Assembly: GCF_001428125.1 (NCBI RefSeq)
Contig: NZ_LMSM01000006.1
Location: 484,270-548,269 of the forward strand
From: Nocardioides sp. Soil774
GTDB lineage: Bacteria > Actinomycetota > Actinomycetes > Propionibacteriales > Nocardioidaceae
Reading direction: 5' to 3'
DNA: 64,000 bases
The notes beneath the pieces were generated by a model. That model saw only the letters and a program-made list of their open reading frames with translations. It was not told the DNA's origin and made no database searches. A program made the translations under genes and the position numbers. This document shows positions 16,655 through 26,665 of this stretch, in pieces. Every line of letters begins with the position of its first letter. The first letter of the stretch is position 1.

Positions 16655-17387
16655 TCGGCACGCGGATGATCGGGACCGGCAGTCCTGCCGCACGGATCGG
16701 GTCGAGCGTGGCGTCGGAGATCCCGGCAGTGAAGTCCTCGTAGCCGAACACCTTGAACAGCGCGTCGTTGCCGAACTTGGAGCTGTCGGCGACGAAGAAC
16801 GCCTCTCCGGCGATCGAACGCATCTTGCGCTTCAGCTCGATCTCATAGCTCGATGCGGCATAGATCCCGTCCTCCAGGACGTGACCTGCGCCGAAGATGG
16901 CCACGTTCACGCGCATCGTCTCGATCTGCTGTATCGACGTCGGCCCCCACATGGCAAATCCGTTGGGCAGCAGCTCACCGCCGATGAAGACGAGGTTGAG
17001 GTTGGGCTTCTTCGCGACCTCGAGTCCGACCCGCAGGTCGTGCGTGACCACGGTCAGTCGCTCGTGGTGGAGCGCGCGCGCGACCTCGAGCGCCGTCGTG
17101 CCGCCGTCGAGCAGGATCGACTGCCCCTCGAGGATCCGGTCGGCCATGGCCGCGCCGATCGCGCGCTTCTCCGCCGCCCGGACGGTCGGCTTGCTCTCGT
17201 GACCGTGGTCGGCCCGGCCGACCGGCACGGCGCCTCCGTGGGTCCGGCTGACCTGACCCTGCAGCTGCAGTCGTTCGAGGTCGCGCCGGATGGTCGAGCT
17301 GTCCACGTCGAAGGCCTCTGCCAGCGCGTTCACGCTCTGGAATCCACGCTCGTTCAGCAGGGCCGTGATGTCCGCGAGCCGCGACAT
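16647..17387 (-). CDS. DeoR/GlpR-family transcriptional regulator
   Basis: The 246-residue protein has an N-terminal DeoR helix-turn-helix (FQSVNALAEAFDVDSSTIRRDLERL, then THGGAV) and a DeoR C-terminal sensor domain (EKRAIGAAMADRI, LLDGGTTALEVARAL, VFIGGEL, ADSSKFG) that binds phosphorylated sugars. It is divergent from the sugar ABC/kinase operon across a 200-nt gap and almost certainly represses it, released by a phosphorylated pathway intermediate. A GAGGAGC ribosome site precedes the ATG. Confidence 0.93.
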   Translation of the reverse strand: MSRLADITALLNERGFQSVNALAEAFDVDSSTIRRDLERLQLQGQVSRTHGGAVPVGRADHGHESKPTVRAAEKRAIGAAMADRILEGQSILLDGGTTALEVARALHHERLTVVTHDLRVGLEVAKKPNLNLVFIGGELLPNGFAMWGPTSIQQIETMRVNVAIFGAGHVLEDGIYAASSYEIELKRKMRSIAGEAFFVADSSKFGNDALFKVFGYEDFTAGISDATLDPIRAAGLPVPIIRVPIT

Positions 17388-17401
17388 CGCGCTGCTCCTC
17401 T

Positions 17402-17462
17402 CTCGAAAGTGTGCAGAGCGTATCAGGCACCGAATGCGCGATAACGCGCACGAACTCGAAAG
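17402..17462. promoter_or_regulatory. Candidate operator region between DeoR-type regulator and sugar operon
   Basis: The gap holds a perfect inverted repeat TGCGCG-ATAA-CGCGCA at 17435-17450, flanked by two direct copies of CTCGAAAG at 17402-17409 and 17455-17462. Family operators are often AT-rich TTCGAAA-like half-sites, so both elements are plausible binding sites. A weak -10 candidate TATGGT lies at 17515-17520. The rest of 17388-17587 shows nothing else clear. Confidence 0.45.
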
Positions 17463-17587
17463 AAATCGCGCAAAAAGTGCGCCCTAACTGTCGACATGTG
17501 CGGCTCGACGTGACTATGGTCACCCGAAGTTGGGCGGAACCAGGCGACATGCGCGGTTCGCGGGCCCCACCAGACAAGGGAGAGAAC

Positions 17588-18631
17588 ATGAGGGTTCGGA
17601 AGAGTGTTCGGCTTGCGACCGCGGCGCTGACTGCGAGCGCCCTGCTCGCCGGGTGCGGGTCCGTGGGTGGCAGCGGTGAGGGCGGTGCCGTCGGCGACAA
17701 GGACCTGAAGCCGGAGGACATGACCATGGTCACGGTCGTGAAGCTGACCGGCATCGCCTGGTTCGACCGCATGGCGGAGGGTGTGCAGACGTTCGGCGAA
17801 CGCACAGGCGTCGATGCCCGGGAGGAGGGCGCCGACGACGTCAGCCCGGAGAAGCAGATCCAGATCATCCAGGACCTGATCCCGCAGCAGCCGACCGCGA
17901 TCACGGTCGTTCCCAACTCGCCCGAGGCCCTGTCCAGCGTCCTCGCCCAGGCCCGCAAGCAGGGCATCGTCGTGGTGTCGCACGAGGCCACCGGCATCGA
18001 GAACGTCGACATCGACATCGAGGCGTTCGACAACGCGGCCTACGGCGAGGAGATCATGGACAACCTCGGGGAGTGCATGGGCGGCAAGGGCGAGTACGTC
18101 CAGTTCGTCGGCGGCCTGACCGCCAAGACCCACATGGAGTGGGTCGGAGCGGCCTACGACAAGCAGCAGACCGAGTTCCCCGACATGAAGCGCGTCGAGG
18201 ACCCCATCGAGAGCACCGACAACGAGGAAGCGGCGTACAAGAAGGCCAAGGAGGTGCTCGCGAAGTACCCCGACATCAAGGGCTTCCAGGGCTCGGCCGG
18301 CAACGACGTCCCCGGCATCGCCCGCGCCGTCGAGGAGGCAGGCCTGGAGGACGAGGTGTGCGTCATGGGCACCTCGATCCCGTCGGCTGCGGAGAAGTAC
18401 CTCGCTAACGGCTCGATCGACAAGATCTTCTTCTGGGACCCCGCCCTGGCCGGCGAGGCACAGCTGCAGATCGCGATGATGCTCGCGCAGGGCGAGACGA
18501 TCGAGGACGGGACCGACCTCGGGATCGAGGGCTACGAGTCGATCAAGAAGCTCGACGGCTACGACAACGTGTTCGTCGGTGACGCATCTGTCGCCGCGGA
18601 CGCCGAGACCGCCAAGCAGTACGACTTCTGA
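17588..18631 (+). CDS. Sugar ABC transporter substrate-binding lipoprotein (ribose/rhamnose/AI-2 type)
   Basis: The 347-residue protein starts with a lipoprotein signal (LTASALLAGCGS, lipid Cys about residue 24). The mature part is a type I periplasmic-binding fold: VVKLTGIAWFDRMAEGVQTF, DLIPQQPTAITVVPNSPEAL, VVVSHEATG, GEYVQFVGGL, GFQGSAGNDVPGIARAVEE, GTSIPSAAEKYL. It most resembles RhaS/LsrB-like solute receptors for deoxysugars, polyols or AI-2-like compounds. The start was placed at the ATG behind AAGGGAGAG; the open upstream extension is non-coding in character. First gene of a nine-kb operon; a strong stem-loop follows it. Confidence 0.92.
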   Translation: MRVRKSVRLATAALTASALLAGCGSVGGSGEGGAVGDKDLKPEDMTMVTVVKLTGIAWFDRMAEGVQTFGERTGVDAREEGADDVSPEKQIQIIQDLIPQQPTAITVVPNSPEALSSVLAQARKQGIVVVSHEATGIENVDIDIEAFDNAAYGEEIMDNLGECMGGKGEYVQFVGGLTAKTHMEWVGAAYDKQQTEFPDMKRVEDPIESTDNEEAAYKKAKEVLAKYPDIKGFQGSAGNDVPGIARAVEEAGLEDEVCVMGTSIPSAAEKYLANGSIDKIFFWDPALAGEAQLQIAMMLAQGETIEDGTDLGIEGYESIKKLDGYDNVFVGDASVAADAETAKQYDF

Positions 18632-18651
18632 TCGACGAGCACTCTCGTGCA

Positions 18652-18678
18652 GGGGCCGGCCACCACGTGGCCGGCCCC
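18652..18678 (+). promoter_or_regulatory. 12-bp intra-operon stem-loop after the substrate-binding gene
   Basis: Perfect 12-bp arms (GGGGCCGGCCAC and complement) with a 3-nt loop, 20 nt after the binding-protein stop and 22 nt before the ATPase start. No T-run follows. Such hairpins typically stabilise the upstream binding-protein mRNA or attenuate downstream expression, giving an excess of binding protein. Confidence 0.65.
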
Positions 18679-18699
18679 CTCCCTGGAAAGGTCCCACCC

Positions 18700-20214
18700 A
18701 TGGTCCAGCCAGAGCAGGCGGACGCGCGCCAGCCCGTGCTCGCCGTACGTGACATCACCAAGACGTACGGCGGCGTGCGGGCGCTGTCCGACGTCTCCCT
18801 CGAGCTGATGCCGGGCGAGGTGCACTGCCTCGCGGGCGAGAACGGATGCGGCAAGTCGACGCTCATCAAGATCATCTCGGGGGCCGAGCGTCCCGACCGT
18901 GGTGAGATCGTCATCGATGGAGTGGCGCACCCGGCGATGGACCCGGCCGGCGCGATCCGCAGCGGGATCCAGGTGATCTACCAGGACTTCTCGCTGTTCC
19001 CCAACCTCACCGTCGCGGAGAACATCACGCTCACCTCGGCGGTGGCGGACGGCAAGAGGCTCTACTCCGCAGCCGCGCTGCGGCCGGCAGCCGACAGGAT
19101 CGTCGCCGAGCTGGGCCTCGACCTGGACCTCGACGCCGACGTGGAGCGTCTCACCGTCGCGGACCGACAGCTCACGGCCATCTGCCGGGCACTGGTGCAC
19201 GAGGCGCGCGTCATCATCATGGACGAGCCCACCACGGCCCTCACCCACAGCGAGGTCGCCAGGCTCTTCGCCCTCGTCGAGCGGCTCCGCGACCGCGGTG
19301 TCGCCCTGGTGTTCGTGTCGCACAAGCTCGACGAGGTGCTCGAGGTCTCGCAGCGCGTGACGATCCTGCGATCGGGCCGACACGTCGTCACGGCCGCGGC
19401 CGGGGAGCTGAGCCCGGCCGCCATCGCACACCACATGACCGGTCGCGAGATCAACGAGGAGCGCGTCGTCAGCGCGCTGCCGATCGACGCGCCCACCGTG
19501 CTGGACGTGCGCGAGCTGAACCTGGCAGGAGCTTTCGAGGACGTCACGTTCAGCCTGCGACGCGGAGAGATCCTCGGGGTCACGGGCCTGTTGGGCTCGG
19601 GTCGCACCGAGATCGCCGAGGCCCTCTTCGGCATCACCCGACCCGACAGCGGCACCGTCCACGTGGACGGAGCACCGCTCACGGGCCATCGGATCGAAGA
19701 CGCGGTGCGGGCCGGCATCGGCTACGTCCCGGAGGACCGGCTCACCCAGGGCCTGTTCCTGGAGAAGTCGATCGCGGACAACATCATCGCCGGCTCCCTC
19801 GACAGGCACCGGAGCCGCTCGCGCCTGCTCGACCGGGCCCGGGTCCGGTCCACCATCCAGTCGCTCTTCGAGCGCCTGAAGGTCAAGGCCCCCAACACCC
19901 GTGCCGTCGTACGGTCGCTGTCCGGGGGCAACGCGCAGCGCGTGGTCATCGCCAAGTGGCTGGCCACCCAGCCCAAGGTCTTGATGCTCAACGGCCCGAC
20001 CGTCGGCGTCGACGTGGGTTCGAAGGCAGAGATCCTCGAGATCCTGCGCAACGAGGCGGAGCGAGGGATGGGCGTCATCGTCATCTCCGACGACGCCCCC
20101 GAGCTCGTCTCCTGCTGCCACCGGGTCCTGATCGTGCGTCGAGGACGGATCGTGCACGAGCTCGCCGGGGACGACGTCACCGTGTCCCGCATCCAGGATC
20201 GGATGGCCGCATGA
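18700..20214 (+). CDS. Sugar ABC transporter ATP-binding protein (two ATPase domains)
   Basis: The 504-residue protein contains two tandem ABC modules as in RbsA/RhaT/LsrA. The N-terminal one has Walker A GENGCGKST, a TVADRQL signature variant and Walker B VIIMDEPT. The C-terminal one has the usual degenerate Walker A GLLGSGRTE, SGGNAQ signature and LMLNGPTVGVD. It energises uptake through the two permeases that follow. The start is taken at ATG 18700 behind GGAAAGG; a GTG at 18667 lies in the hairpin and adds only Gly/Pro residues. Overlaps the first permease by 4 nt. Confidence 0.93.
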   Translation: MVQPEQADARQPVLAVRDITKTYGGVRALSDVSLELMPGEVHCLAGENGCGKSTLIKIISGAERPDRGEIVIDGVAHPAMDPAGAIRSGIQVIYQDFSLFPNLTVAENITLTSAVADGKRLYSAAALRPAADRIVAELGLDLDLDADVERLTVADRQLTAICRALVHEARVIIMDEPTTALTHSEVARLFALVERLRDRGVALVFVSHKLDEVLEVSQRVTILRSGRHVVTAAAGELSPAAIAHHMTGREINEERVVSALPIDAPTVLDVRELNLAGAFEDVTFSLRRGEILGVTGLLGSGRTEIAEALFGITRPDSGTVHVDGAPLTGHRIEDAVRAGIGYVPEDRLTQGLFLEKSIADNIIAGSLDRHRSRSRLLDRARVRSTIQSLFERLKVKAPNTRAVVRSLSGGNAQRVVIAKWLATQPKVLMLNGPTVGVDVGSKAEILEILRNEAERGMGVIVISDDAPELVSCCHRVLIVRRGRIVHELAGDDVTVSRIQDRMAA

Positions 20215-21269
20215 GCACCGCCACGACCACTCGCAACGCCGAAGCCGCGAGCGACCTGCTGCGCCGACTGCGCGGCCCCAACAACGAGGGGATCCTCGCG
20301 CTCATCCTCATCGGTCTGGTCGTCGTGACGTCGATCGCCAACCCGACCTTCTTCTCCGTCCCCACGATGTTCGCGGTGCTCCGCAACAGCATCGTCCCGC
20401 TCATCTTCGCCCTCGGCGTCCTCATCGTGATCATCTCCGGAGGCATCGACGTCTCGTTCCCGGCCATCGCGGTCTTCGCGGCGTACTCCACGGTGCGGGC
20501 CGCGGGGGACATCGTCGACCCGGGGCTGGTGGGGGCGTTCGCGTTCGCCCTCGCGCTGGGTGCGCTGCTGGGTCTGCTCAACGGCGTCGTGATTGCGCGG
20601 TTCCGGCTCCCGACGCTGATCGTGACCCTCGGTTCACAGGGGATCTTCGTCGGCGTGCTGCTGACCTACGTCGGCTCACGCTACGTCGCGGAGCTCCCCG
20701 GGTCACTCGCGGCGCTGTCCAAGACCAACCTGCTCGAGGTGTCGAGCGACGGGCGCAACGCCTTCCTCCACGTGATGATCGTGCCGGCGGTCCTGATGTG
20801 CCTCTTCGTCTCGTGGCTGCTGCGGCGCACGATGTTCGGCCGCGGCGTCTACGCCATCGGCGGCGACGTCGAGGCGGCACGGCGGGCCGGCTTCCCGGTG
20901 GTGCGGATCCAGCTGTTCATCTACGTCCTCGTCGGCATGATGGCCGCCACCGCCGGGGTCATCTACATGATCATGGGCCGCAGCGCGAGTCCGCGTGACA
21001 TGGCCGGCAGCGAGCTCGACATCATCGCGGCGGTCGTCCTCGGCGGCGCCTCGATCTTCGGTGGGCGGGGCTCGGTCCTGGGGACCGTCCTCGGGGTCCT
21101 GGTCATCCAGGTGATCGGCAGCAGCCTGATCCTGGCCGGCGTGCCCAGTGCCTGGCAGCGGGCGGCGGTCGGCGGTCTGCTGCTGGTCGGTGTCGGGGTG
21201 CAGGCGGTCGCGGCCCGACGCAGCGCACGCCACCGACGCGTGGTCCGGACCGAGGAGGCAGTCGCATGA
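20211..21269 (+). CDS. Sugar ABC transporter permease 1
   Basis: The 352-residue membrane protein has about nine to ten hydrophobic segments and the BPD_transp_2 hallmarks of RbsC-type permeases: LFALGVLIVIISGGIDVSFPAIAVFAAY, a loop with GGDVEAARRAGF, and VVLGGASIFGGRGSVLGTVLGVL. Pairs with the second permease to form the channel. Four-nt overlaps on both sides. Confidence 0.92.
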   Translation: MSTATTTRNAEAASDLLRRLRGPNNEGILALILIGLVVVTSIANPTFFSVPTMFAVLRNSIVPLIFALGVLIVIISGGIDVSFPAIAVFAAYSTVRAAGDIVDPGLVGAFAFALALGALLGLLNGVVIARFRLPTLIVTLGSQGIFVGVLLTYVGSRYVAELPGSLAALSKTNLLEVSSDGRNAFLHVMIVPAVLMCLFVSWLLRRTMFGRGVYAIGGDVEAARRAGFPVVRIQLFIYVLVGMMAATAGVIYMIMGRSASPRDMAGSELDIIAAVVLGGASIFGGRGSVLGTVLGVLVIQVIGSSLILAGVPSAWQRAAVGGLLLVGVGVQAVAARRSARHRRVVRTEEAVA

Positions 21270-22377
21270 CCAGCAAGACCGACGACCGGACGGCCACGCC
21301 CATGGAGGGGATCGACGATCGCTACCAGTCGCTCCTGCGACGGGTGCACGTCGACCGCACCACGGGGCGGATGTTGCTGCTCACGGTCCTCACGTTCGGC
21401 CTCTTCGCGGCACTCAACCCCCGGGTGTTCCTCAACCCGCTCAACCTGCAGAACATCGCTGTCGCCGCTCCGGAGATCGGGGTGCTGGCCATCGCGATGA
21501 TGCTCGCGATGCTGACCGGCGGCATCGACCTCTCACTGGTCGCGATCGCCAACCTGTCGGCCATCACCATCTCGATGACGTACACCGCGGTGGCCAAGGA
21601 CGACCCGGGCCTGGCCGAGAGCCTGATGCCGTTGCTGGCCCTCGAGGGCGTCCTGGTGGGTGTGGCAGCAGGTGCGGTCAACGGGTTGCTGGTCTCGCGC
21701 GTGGGGATCACGCCCATCCTGGCGACCCTCGGCACCATGCAGGTCTTCAACGGCATCGCCGTCGCCTGGACCGGGGGGAGCACCCTTTACGGCCTGCCGC
21801 AGTCCCTGGCCGACCTGGGCATGTCCACCGTCGGTGGCGTCCCGGTCCTCTTCCTCGTCTTCCTGCTGGTCGCCGTGGCGACAGGCCTGTTCGTGGCGCG
21901 AACGCCAGCCGGGCTCCGGGCCCAGCTGCAGGGTGCGAACCCGGTCGCTGCGAAGTTCTCCGGGATCGAGAGCTCGTCGGTGCTCATGCGCACCTACACG
22001 GTGGCGGGCGCGCTGGGTGGCCTCGCAGGCGTGCTGTTCATCGCTCGCAACCCGACCGCCTCGGCCGACTACGGCGCGTCCTACGTCCTGCTGGTCATCG
22101 TGATCGCCGTGCTCGGAGGCACCAACCCCGCGGGAGGCTTCGCGACGGTCGCCGGCGTGGTCCTCGCCACCTTGACCCTCCAGGTCCTTGCCAGCGGCTT
22201 CACCGCGATGCGTCTCTCGGCCTACGAGTACGCCATCGCCCAAGGCGTGATCCTCATCGTCGTGATGGTGACCGACCAGGTGCGCTGGCGCCGACGACGC
22301 GGTCCTCGACGGTCGGCGCCCAGCGACGCCGCAGTCCCCCCGAACTCACACCAGACGCTCAACTCCGGAAGGCAGTC

Positions 22378-22381
<4 letters not shown>
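21266..22381 (+). CDS. Sugar ABC transporter permease 2
   Basis: The 371-residue protein is a second RbsC-type permease, clearly diverged from the first: MMLAMLTGGIDLSLVAIANLSA, GANPVAAKFSGI, VLGGTNPAGGFATVAGVVLAT. Two separate permeases plus a double ATPase is the LsrCD/RhaPQ arrangement. The C terminus is Arg/Ser/Pro-rich. Overlaps DhaK-like gene by 4 nt, tying uptake to phosphorylation. Confidence 0.92.
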
Positions 22382-23381
<1,000 letters not shown>

Positions 23382-23385
<4 letters not shown>

Positions 23386-24017
23386 GGACGGCGGACCTCA
23401 ACGTCGTGGCGCGCCGGGCGCTCGCCGACCTGGTCGGCTACGCCGACGAGCTGCGCGACCTCGACCAGGCCTTGGGGGACGGCGACCTGGGCGTCACCAT
23501 CTCGCTGGGCGCCGGTGCAGTGATCGAGGCGCTCGAGCAGCTCCCCGAGGACGCCACCGCGGCCGAGCTGGCCAAGGCCTGCGCCAAAGCGTTCGCCAAC
23601 GCGAATCCCTCGACGATGGCGGCCCTCGTGGCCGGCGGTCTGCTCGCCGGCTCGAAGACGCTCGTCGACTCCACGGAGCCGAACCAGGCCGACGCAGCCC
23701 GGTTCGTCCGGGCTGCGGGGGACAACATCGCCCTGCGCGGCAAGACCCAGCTGGGCGACAAGACGATCCTGGACGCCATCATGCCGGCGGCTGATGCGCT
23801 CGAGGCCGGGTCCGACCCCGTCGCCGCCCTCGACGCCGCGGTCGTCGGGGCCGAGCGGGCTGTCGCCGACACGAAGGCGCTGCAGTCCCGCCGAGGTCGC
23901 GCCTCCTGGCTGCAGGAGCGCAGCATCGGGCTCCAAGACCCGGGCGCCACCGCCTTCCTTCGACTGCTCCAGTGCTGGCAGGCGGCGCTCCACGCTGCCC
24001 CCGCAGAGAGGAACTGA
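23382..24017 (+). CDS. DhaL-like ATP-binding kinase subunit
   Basis: The 211-residue helical protein matches DhaL: LDQALGDGDLG with three Mg-ADP-binding aspartates (Asp28, Asp33, Asp35), NPSTMAALVAGGLLAGSK, GDKTILDAIMPA, and GRASWLQERSIGLQDPGA. The customary DGDHG has Leu in place of His. It supplies the nucleotide to the DhaK-like subunit. Four-nt overlap with that gene; only 1 nt separates its stop from the dehydrogenase start. Confidence 0.88.
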
Positions 24018-24018
24018 C

Positions 24019-24900
24019 ATGGCAACGATCGGATATCTGGGGCTGGGCACCATGGGTGGCGGCATGGTCCGCAACCTCGTGGGTGCCGGGCACGACGTGA
24101 CGGTGTGGAACCGGTCGGCGGGTCGCGCCGACGGCCTTGACGGCGTTCACGAGGCGACCACGATCGCCGAGGCGGTGACCGGCCGCGACATCGTGATGGC
24201 GTGCCTGTCCGACGACACCGCGGTCCGGGAGGTGATGCTGGGCGCGGACGGCGTGCTCGCGCACGTCGACCCGTCGTCGATCGTCGTGGACATGTCCACC
24301 ATCAGCCCGGCCCTCGCGGACGAGGAGGCCGCGGCGTTCGCCGGGCGCGACGTCGCCTTCCTCGACGCGCCCGTCTTCGGGTCGCGCGACGAAGCCGCGA
24401 ACGGAGGCCTGTGGGTCGTCGCAGGAGGCGACGAGGCGACGTACGAGCGAGTGCGGCCCGTGCTCGAGGCGGTCAGCGAGACCGTCCACCACATGGGTGG
24501 TGCCGGAGCCGGCGCCCGGATGAAGCTGGTCGGCAACGCGGTCGTGGCCGCGCAGCTCATGGCGCTCGGCGAGTCGTTGACCCTGGCCAAGGCTGCCGGG
24601 CTCGACCTCGACCGTGTGCTGGGGGTGCTGGCGGTGACCGACTTCCGTTCGCCGATCTTCGACGGCGTCGGTCCGACCGTCCTCGACGACGACTACACGC
24701 CGGCGTTCGCGCTCGACCTGATGGCCAAGGACGTGGGCCTCATCCAGCAGTTCGGTTCGTCGGTCGGGGTCGAGATGCATGGTGCCTCACAGGCAGCCGA
24801 CACGCTCGCGGAGGCCCAGGCGCAAGGCTTCGGCCAGGAGAACGCGTCCGCCTTGATCAAGGTGATCGCCAACCACGGCGGTGTCAGGCTGGCGCGGTAG
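24019..24900 (+). CDS. NAD(P)-dependent beta-hydroxyacid dehydrogenase (3-hydroxyisobutyrate dehydrogenase family)
   Basis: The 293-residue enzyme has the Rossmann GLGTMGGGM motif at residues 8-16, the substrate-binding DAPVFGS loop near 117, and the catalytic lysine (Lys169) in KLVGNAVVAAQ. The family reduces or oxidises 3-hydroxy acids, glyoxylate, succinic or tartronate semialdehyde. Members occur in tetronate and aldonate catabolism. Its place between kinase genes suggests it oxidises or reduces a branched or C3-C4 hydroxy acid in the same route. Confidence 0.9.
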   Translation: MATIGYLGLGTMGGGMVRNLVGAGHDVTVWNRSAGRADGLDGVHEATTIAEAVTGRDIVMACLSDDTAVREVMLGADGVLAHVDPSSIVVDMSTISPALADEEAAAFAGRDVAFLDAPVFGSRDEAANGGLWVVAGGDEATYERVRPVLEAVSETVHHMGGAGAGARMKLVGNAVVAAQLMALGESLTLAKAAGLDLDRVLGVLAVTDFRSPIFDGVGPTVLDDDYTPAFALDLMAKDVGLIQQFGSSVGVEMHGASQAADTLAEAQAQGFGQENASALIKVIANHGGVRLAR

Positions 24901-26583
24901 GTGGTGGTGGAGCCCGACGACCTCGCGCCACCGTCACGGCCCTCCGGCCGGCCCGTTGCGGTCGGCGTGGACTTCGGCACCCTGTCGGGCCGGGCAGTGG
25001 TCGTGCGCGTTGAAGACGGCCGCGAGCTCGGGTCGGCCGTCGCCGACTACCCCCACGGCGTCCTGGACCGCAGCCTCCCCTCGGGGCGGCGACTGCCCCC
25101 GGACTGGGCGCTGCAGGTGCCGGACGACTATCGGCACGTGCTCCGCACAGCCGTGCCCGAGGCCATCAGGTCCGCGGGGATCGACCCGCGCGACGTCGTC
25201 GGGATCGGCACGGCCTTCACCGCCAGCACGGTGCTCCCCACGCTCGCCGACGGGACGCCGCTCGTCGAGACGCACGAGCTCGCGGACGAGCCGCACGCCT
25301 TCGTCAAGCTGTGGAAGCACCACGCGGCGCAACGGCAGGCAGACCTCCTCAACCGGGCCGCCCGCGAGCGAGATGAGCCGTGGCTGGCCAGGTATGGCGG
25401 ACTCATCTCCTCGGAGTGGCAGCTCCCCAAGGTGCTGCAGGTGCTGCAGGAGGCTCCCGGGGTCCACGAGGCCGCCGAGGACTGGGTGGAGGCTGCCGAC
25501 TGGATCGTCCAGCAGCTCACCGGCGTCCGCGTCCGGAACGCCGGCACGGCCGGCTACAAGGGCCTCCACCAGGAGGGCGCCGATCCCTCGAGCGACTTCC
25601 TCACTGCGGTCGACCCTCGCCTGATGGGGTCCACCGGCCATCGGGTCGATGTGCCGGTGCTCGCGCTGGGACAGCCCGCGGGCGGGCTCACCCCTGAAGC
25701 AGCCTCGTGGACCGGTCTGCCTGAAGGCACCCCTGTGGCCGTCGGCACGATCGACGCGCACGTGGCCGCACCCGCAGCCCAGGCCACGCGCCCGGGCCAG
25801 CTGCTCGTGATCATGGGGACCTCGAGCTGTCACCTCGTCAGCAACGAGACCCTCGTCGAGGTCCCCGGGATGTGCGGCGTGGTCGCCGGCGGCATCGTGC
25901 CCGGCCTCTGGGGATACGAGGCGGGGCAGAGCGCGGTCGGGGACGCCTTGGCCTGGTTCGTCTCCGAGGGGGTGCCTGCTCGCTACGAGCGTGAGGCGCA
26001 GGCGCGCGGCATTCAGGTCCACGACCTGCTGACCGAGCTGGCCGGGGAGCAGGAGATCGGCCAGCACGGGCTGGTGGCGCTCGACTGGCTCAACGGGAAT
26101 CGCTCCGTGCTCGTCGACCACCACCTGTCCGGTGTGCTGGTCGGGCTGACGCTCGCCACCCGTGCGGAGGACGTCTACCGGGCCCTCATCGAGGCCACCG
26201 CGTTCGGGACACGGCGAATCGTGGAGGCCTTCATGGAGGCCGGCATCGCGATCGACGAGCTCGTCGTGGGCGGTGGGCTCCTGAAGAACCCGCTCGTGAT
26301 GCAGATCTACTCCAACGTCACAGGACTCCCGCTGTCGACGGTCCGGTCGGGGCAGGCCGCAGCGGTGGGCGCAGCCATCCACGGCGCGGTGGCCGCGGGT
26401 GCCCACGTCGACCTCGACGCGGCCGCGGCGGCCATGGGTGGTCGCGGTGAGACGGTCTACCGCCCGGTGCCTGCCGACGTCGCGCGTTACGACGAGCTCT
26501 ACCAGCACTACCGCGAGCTCCACGACCACTTCGGCGAAGCCCGGCGCGACCTCATGCACGACCTGCGCGCGATGCGCGGCTGA
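24901..26583 (+). CDS. Ribulokinase-like FGGY carbohydrate kinase
   Basis: The 560-residue protein fits the AraB branch of FGGY kinases: VGVDFGTLSGRAVVVR at the N terminus, SSEWQLPKVLQVL, GTIDAHVAAPAAQ, LVIMGTSSCHLV, DWLNGNRSVLVD, and GGGLLKNPLVMQIYSNVTGLP with the ATP-binding ELVVGGG. Family members phosphorylate L-ribulose and other 2-ketopentoses. GTG start immediately follows the dehydrogenase stop; GTG at 24904 and 24907 are alternatives. No L-arabinose isomerase or ribulose-phosphate epimerase gene is nearby, so this is unlikely to be a standard arabinose operon. Last gene of the operon; a hairpin follows. Confidence 0.92.
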   Translation: MVVEPDDLAPPSRPSGRPVAVGVDFGTLSGRAVVVRVEDGRELGSAVADYPHGVLDRSLPSGRRLPPDWALQVPDDYRHVLRTAVPEAIRSAGIDPRDVVGIGTAFTASTVLPTLADGTPLVETHELADEPHAFVKLWKHHAAQRQADLLNRAARERDEPWLARYGGLISSEWQLPKVLQVLQEAPGVHEAAEDWVEAADWIVQQLTGVRVRNAGTAGYKGLHQEGADPSSDFLTAVDPRLMGSTGHRVDVPVLALGQPAGGLTPEAASWTGLPEGTPVAVGTIDAHVAAPAAQATRPGQLLVIMGTSSCHLVSNETLVEVPGMCGVVAGGIVPGLWGYEAGQSAVGDALAWFVSEGVPARYEREAQARGIQVHDLLTELAGEQEIGQHGLVALDWLNGNRSVLVDHHLSGVLVGLTLATRAEDVYRALIEATAFGTRRIVEAFMEAGIAIDELVVGGGLLKNPLVMQIYSNVTGLPLSTVRSGQAAAVGAAIHGAVAAGAHVDLDAAAAAMGGRGETVYRPVPADVARYDELYQHYRELHDHFGEARRDLMHDLRAMRG

Positions 26584-26593
26584 GCCCCGCGCC

Positions 26594-26654
26594 GCACGTG
26601 TGGCGGTAGTGGCCCGTTGCGACGGATCCCGAGGGCCGCAACCGCCGCACGTGC
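26594..26654. terminator. Long imperfect stem-loop between convergent genes
   Basis: 14-nt arms (26594-26607 and 26641-26654) pair with one mismatch, and an inner GGCCC/GGGCC pair extends the stem. It lies in the 82-nt convergent gap between the kinase and the symporter genes and could end both transcripts. No T-run. Confidence 0.6.
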
Positions 26655-26665
26655 GAGGCCGGCGC

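Noticed and set aside
17388..17587. Riboswitch or structured leader upstream of the sugar operon
   Set aside because: The repeats there are short and symmetric like operators; no larger conserved RNA fold is apparent.
18667..18699. GTG at 18667 as start of the ABC ATPase
   Set aside because: It lies inside the 12-bp hairpin and has no ribosome site; ATG 18700 has GGAAAGG at good spacing.
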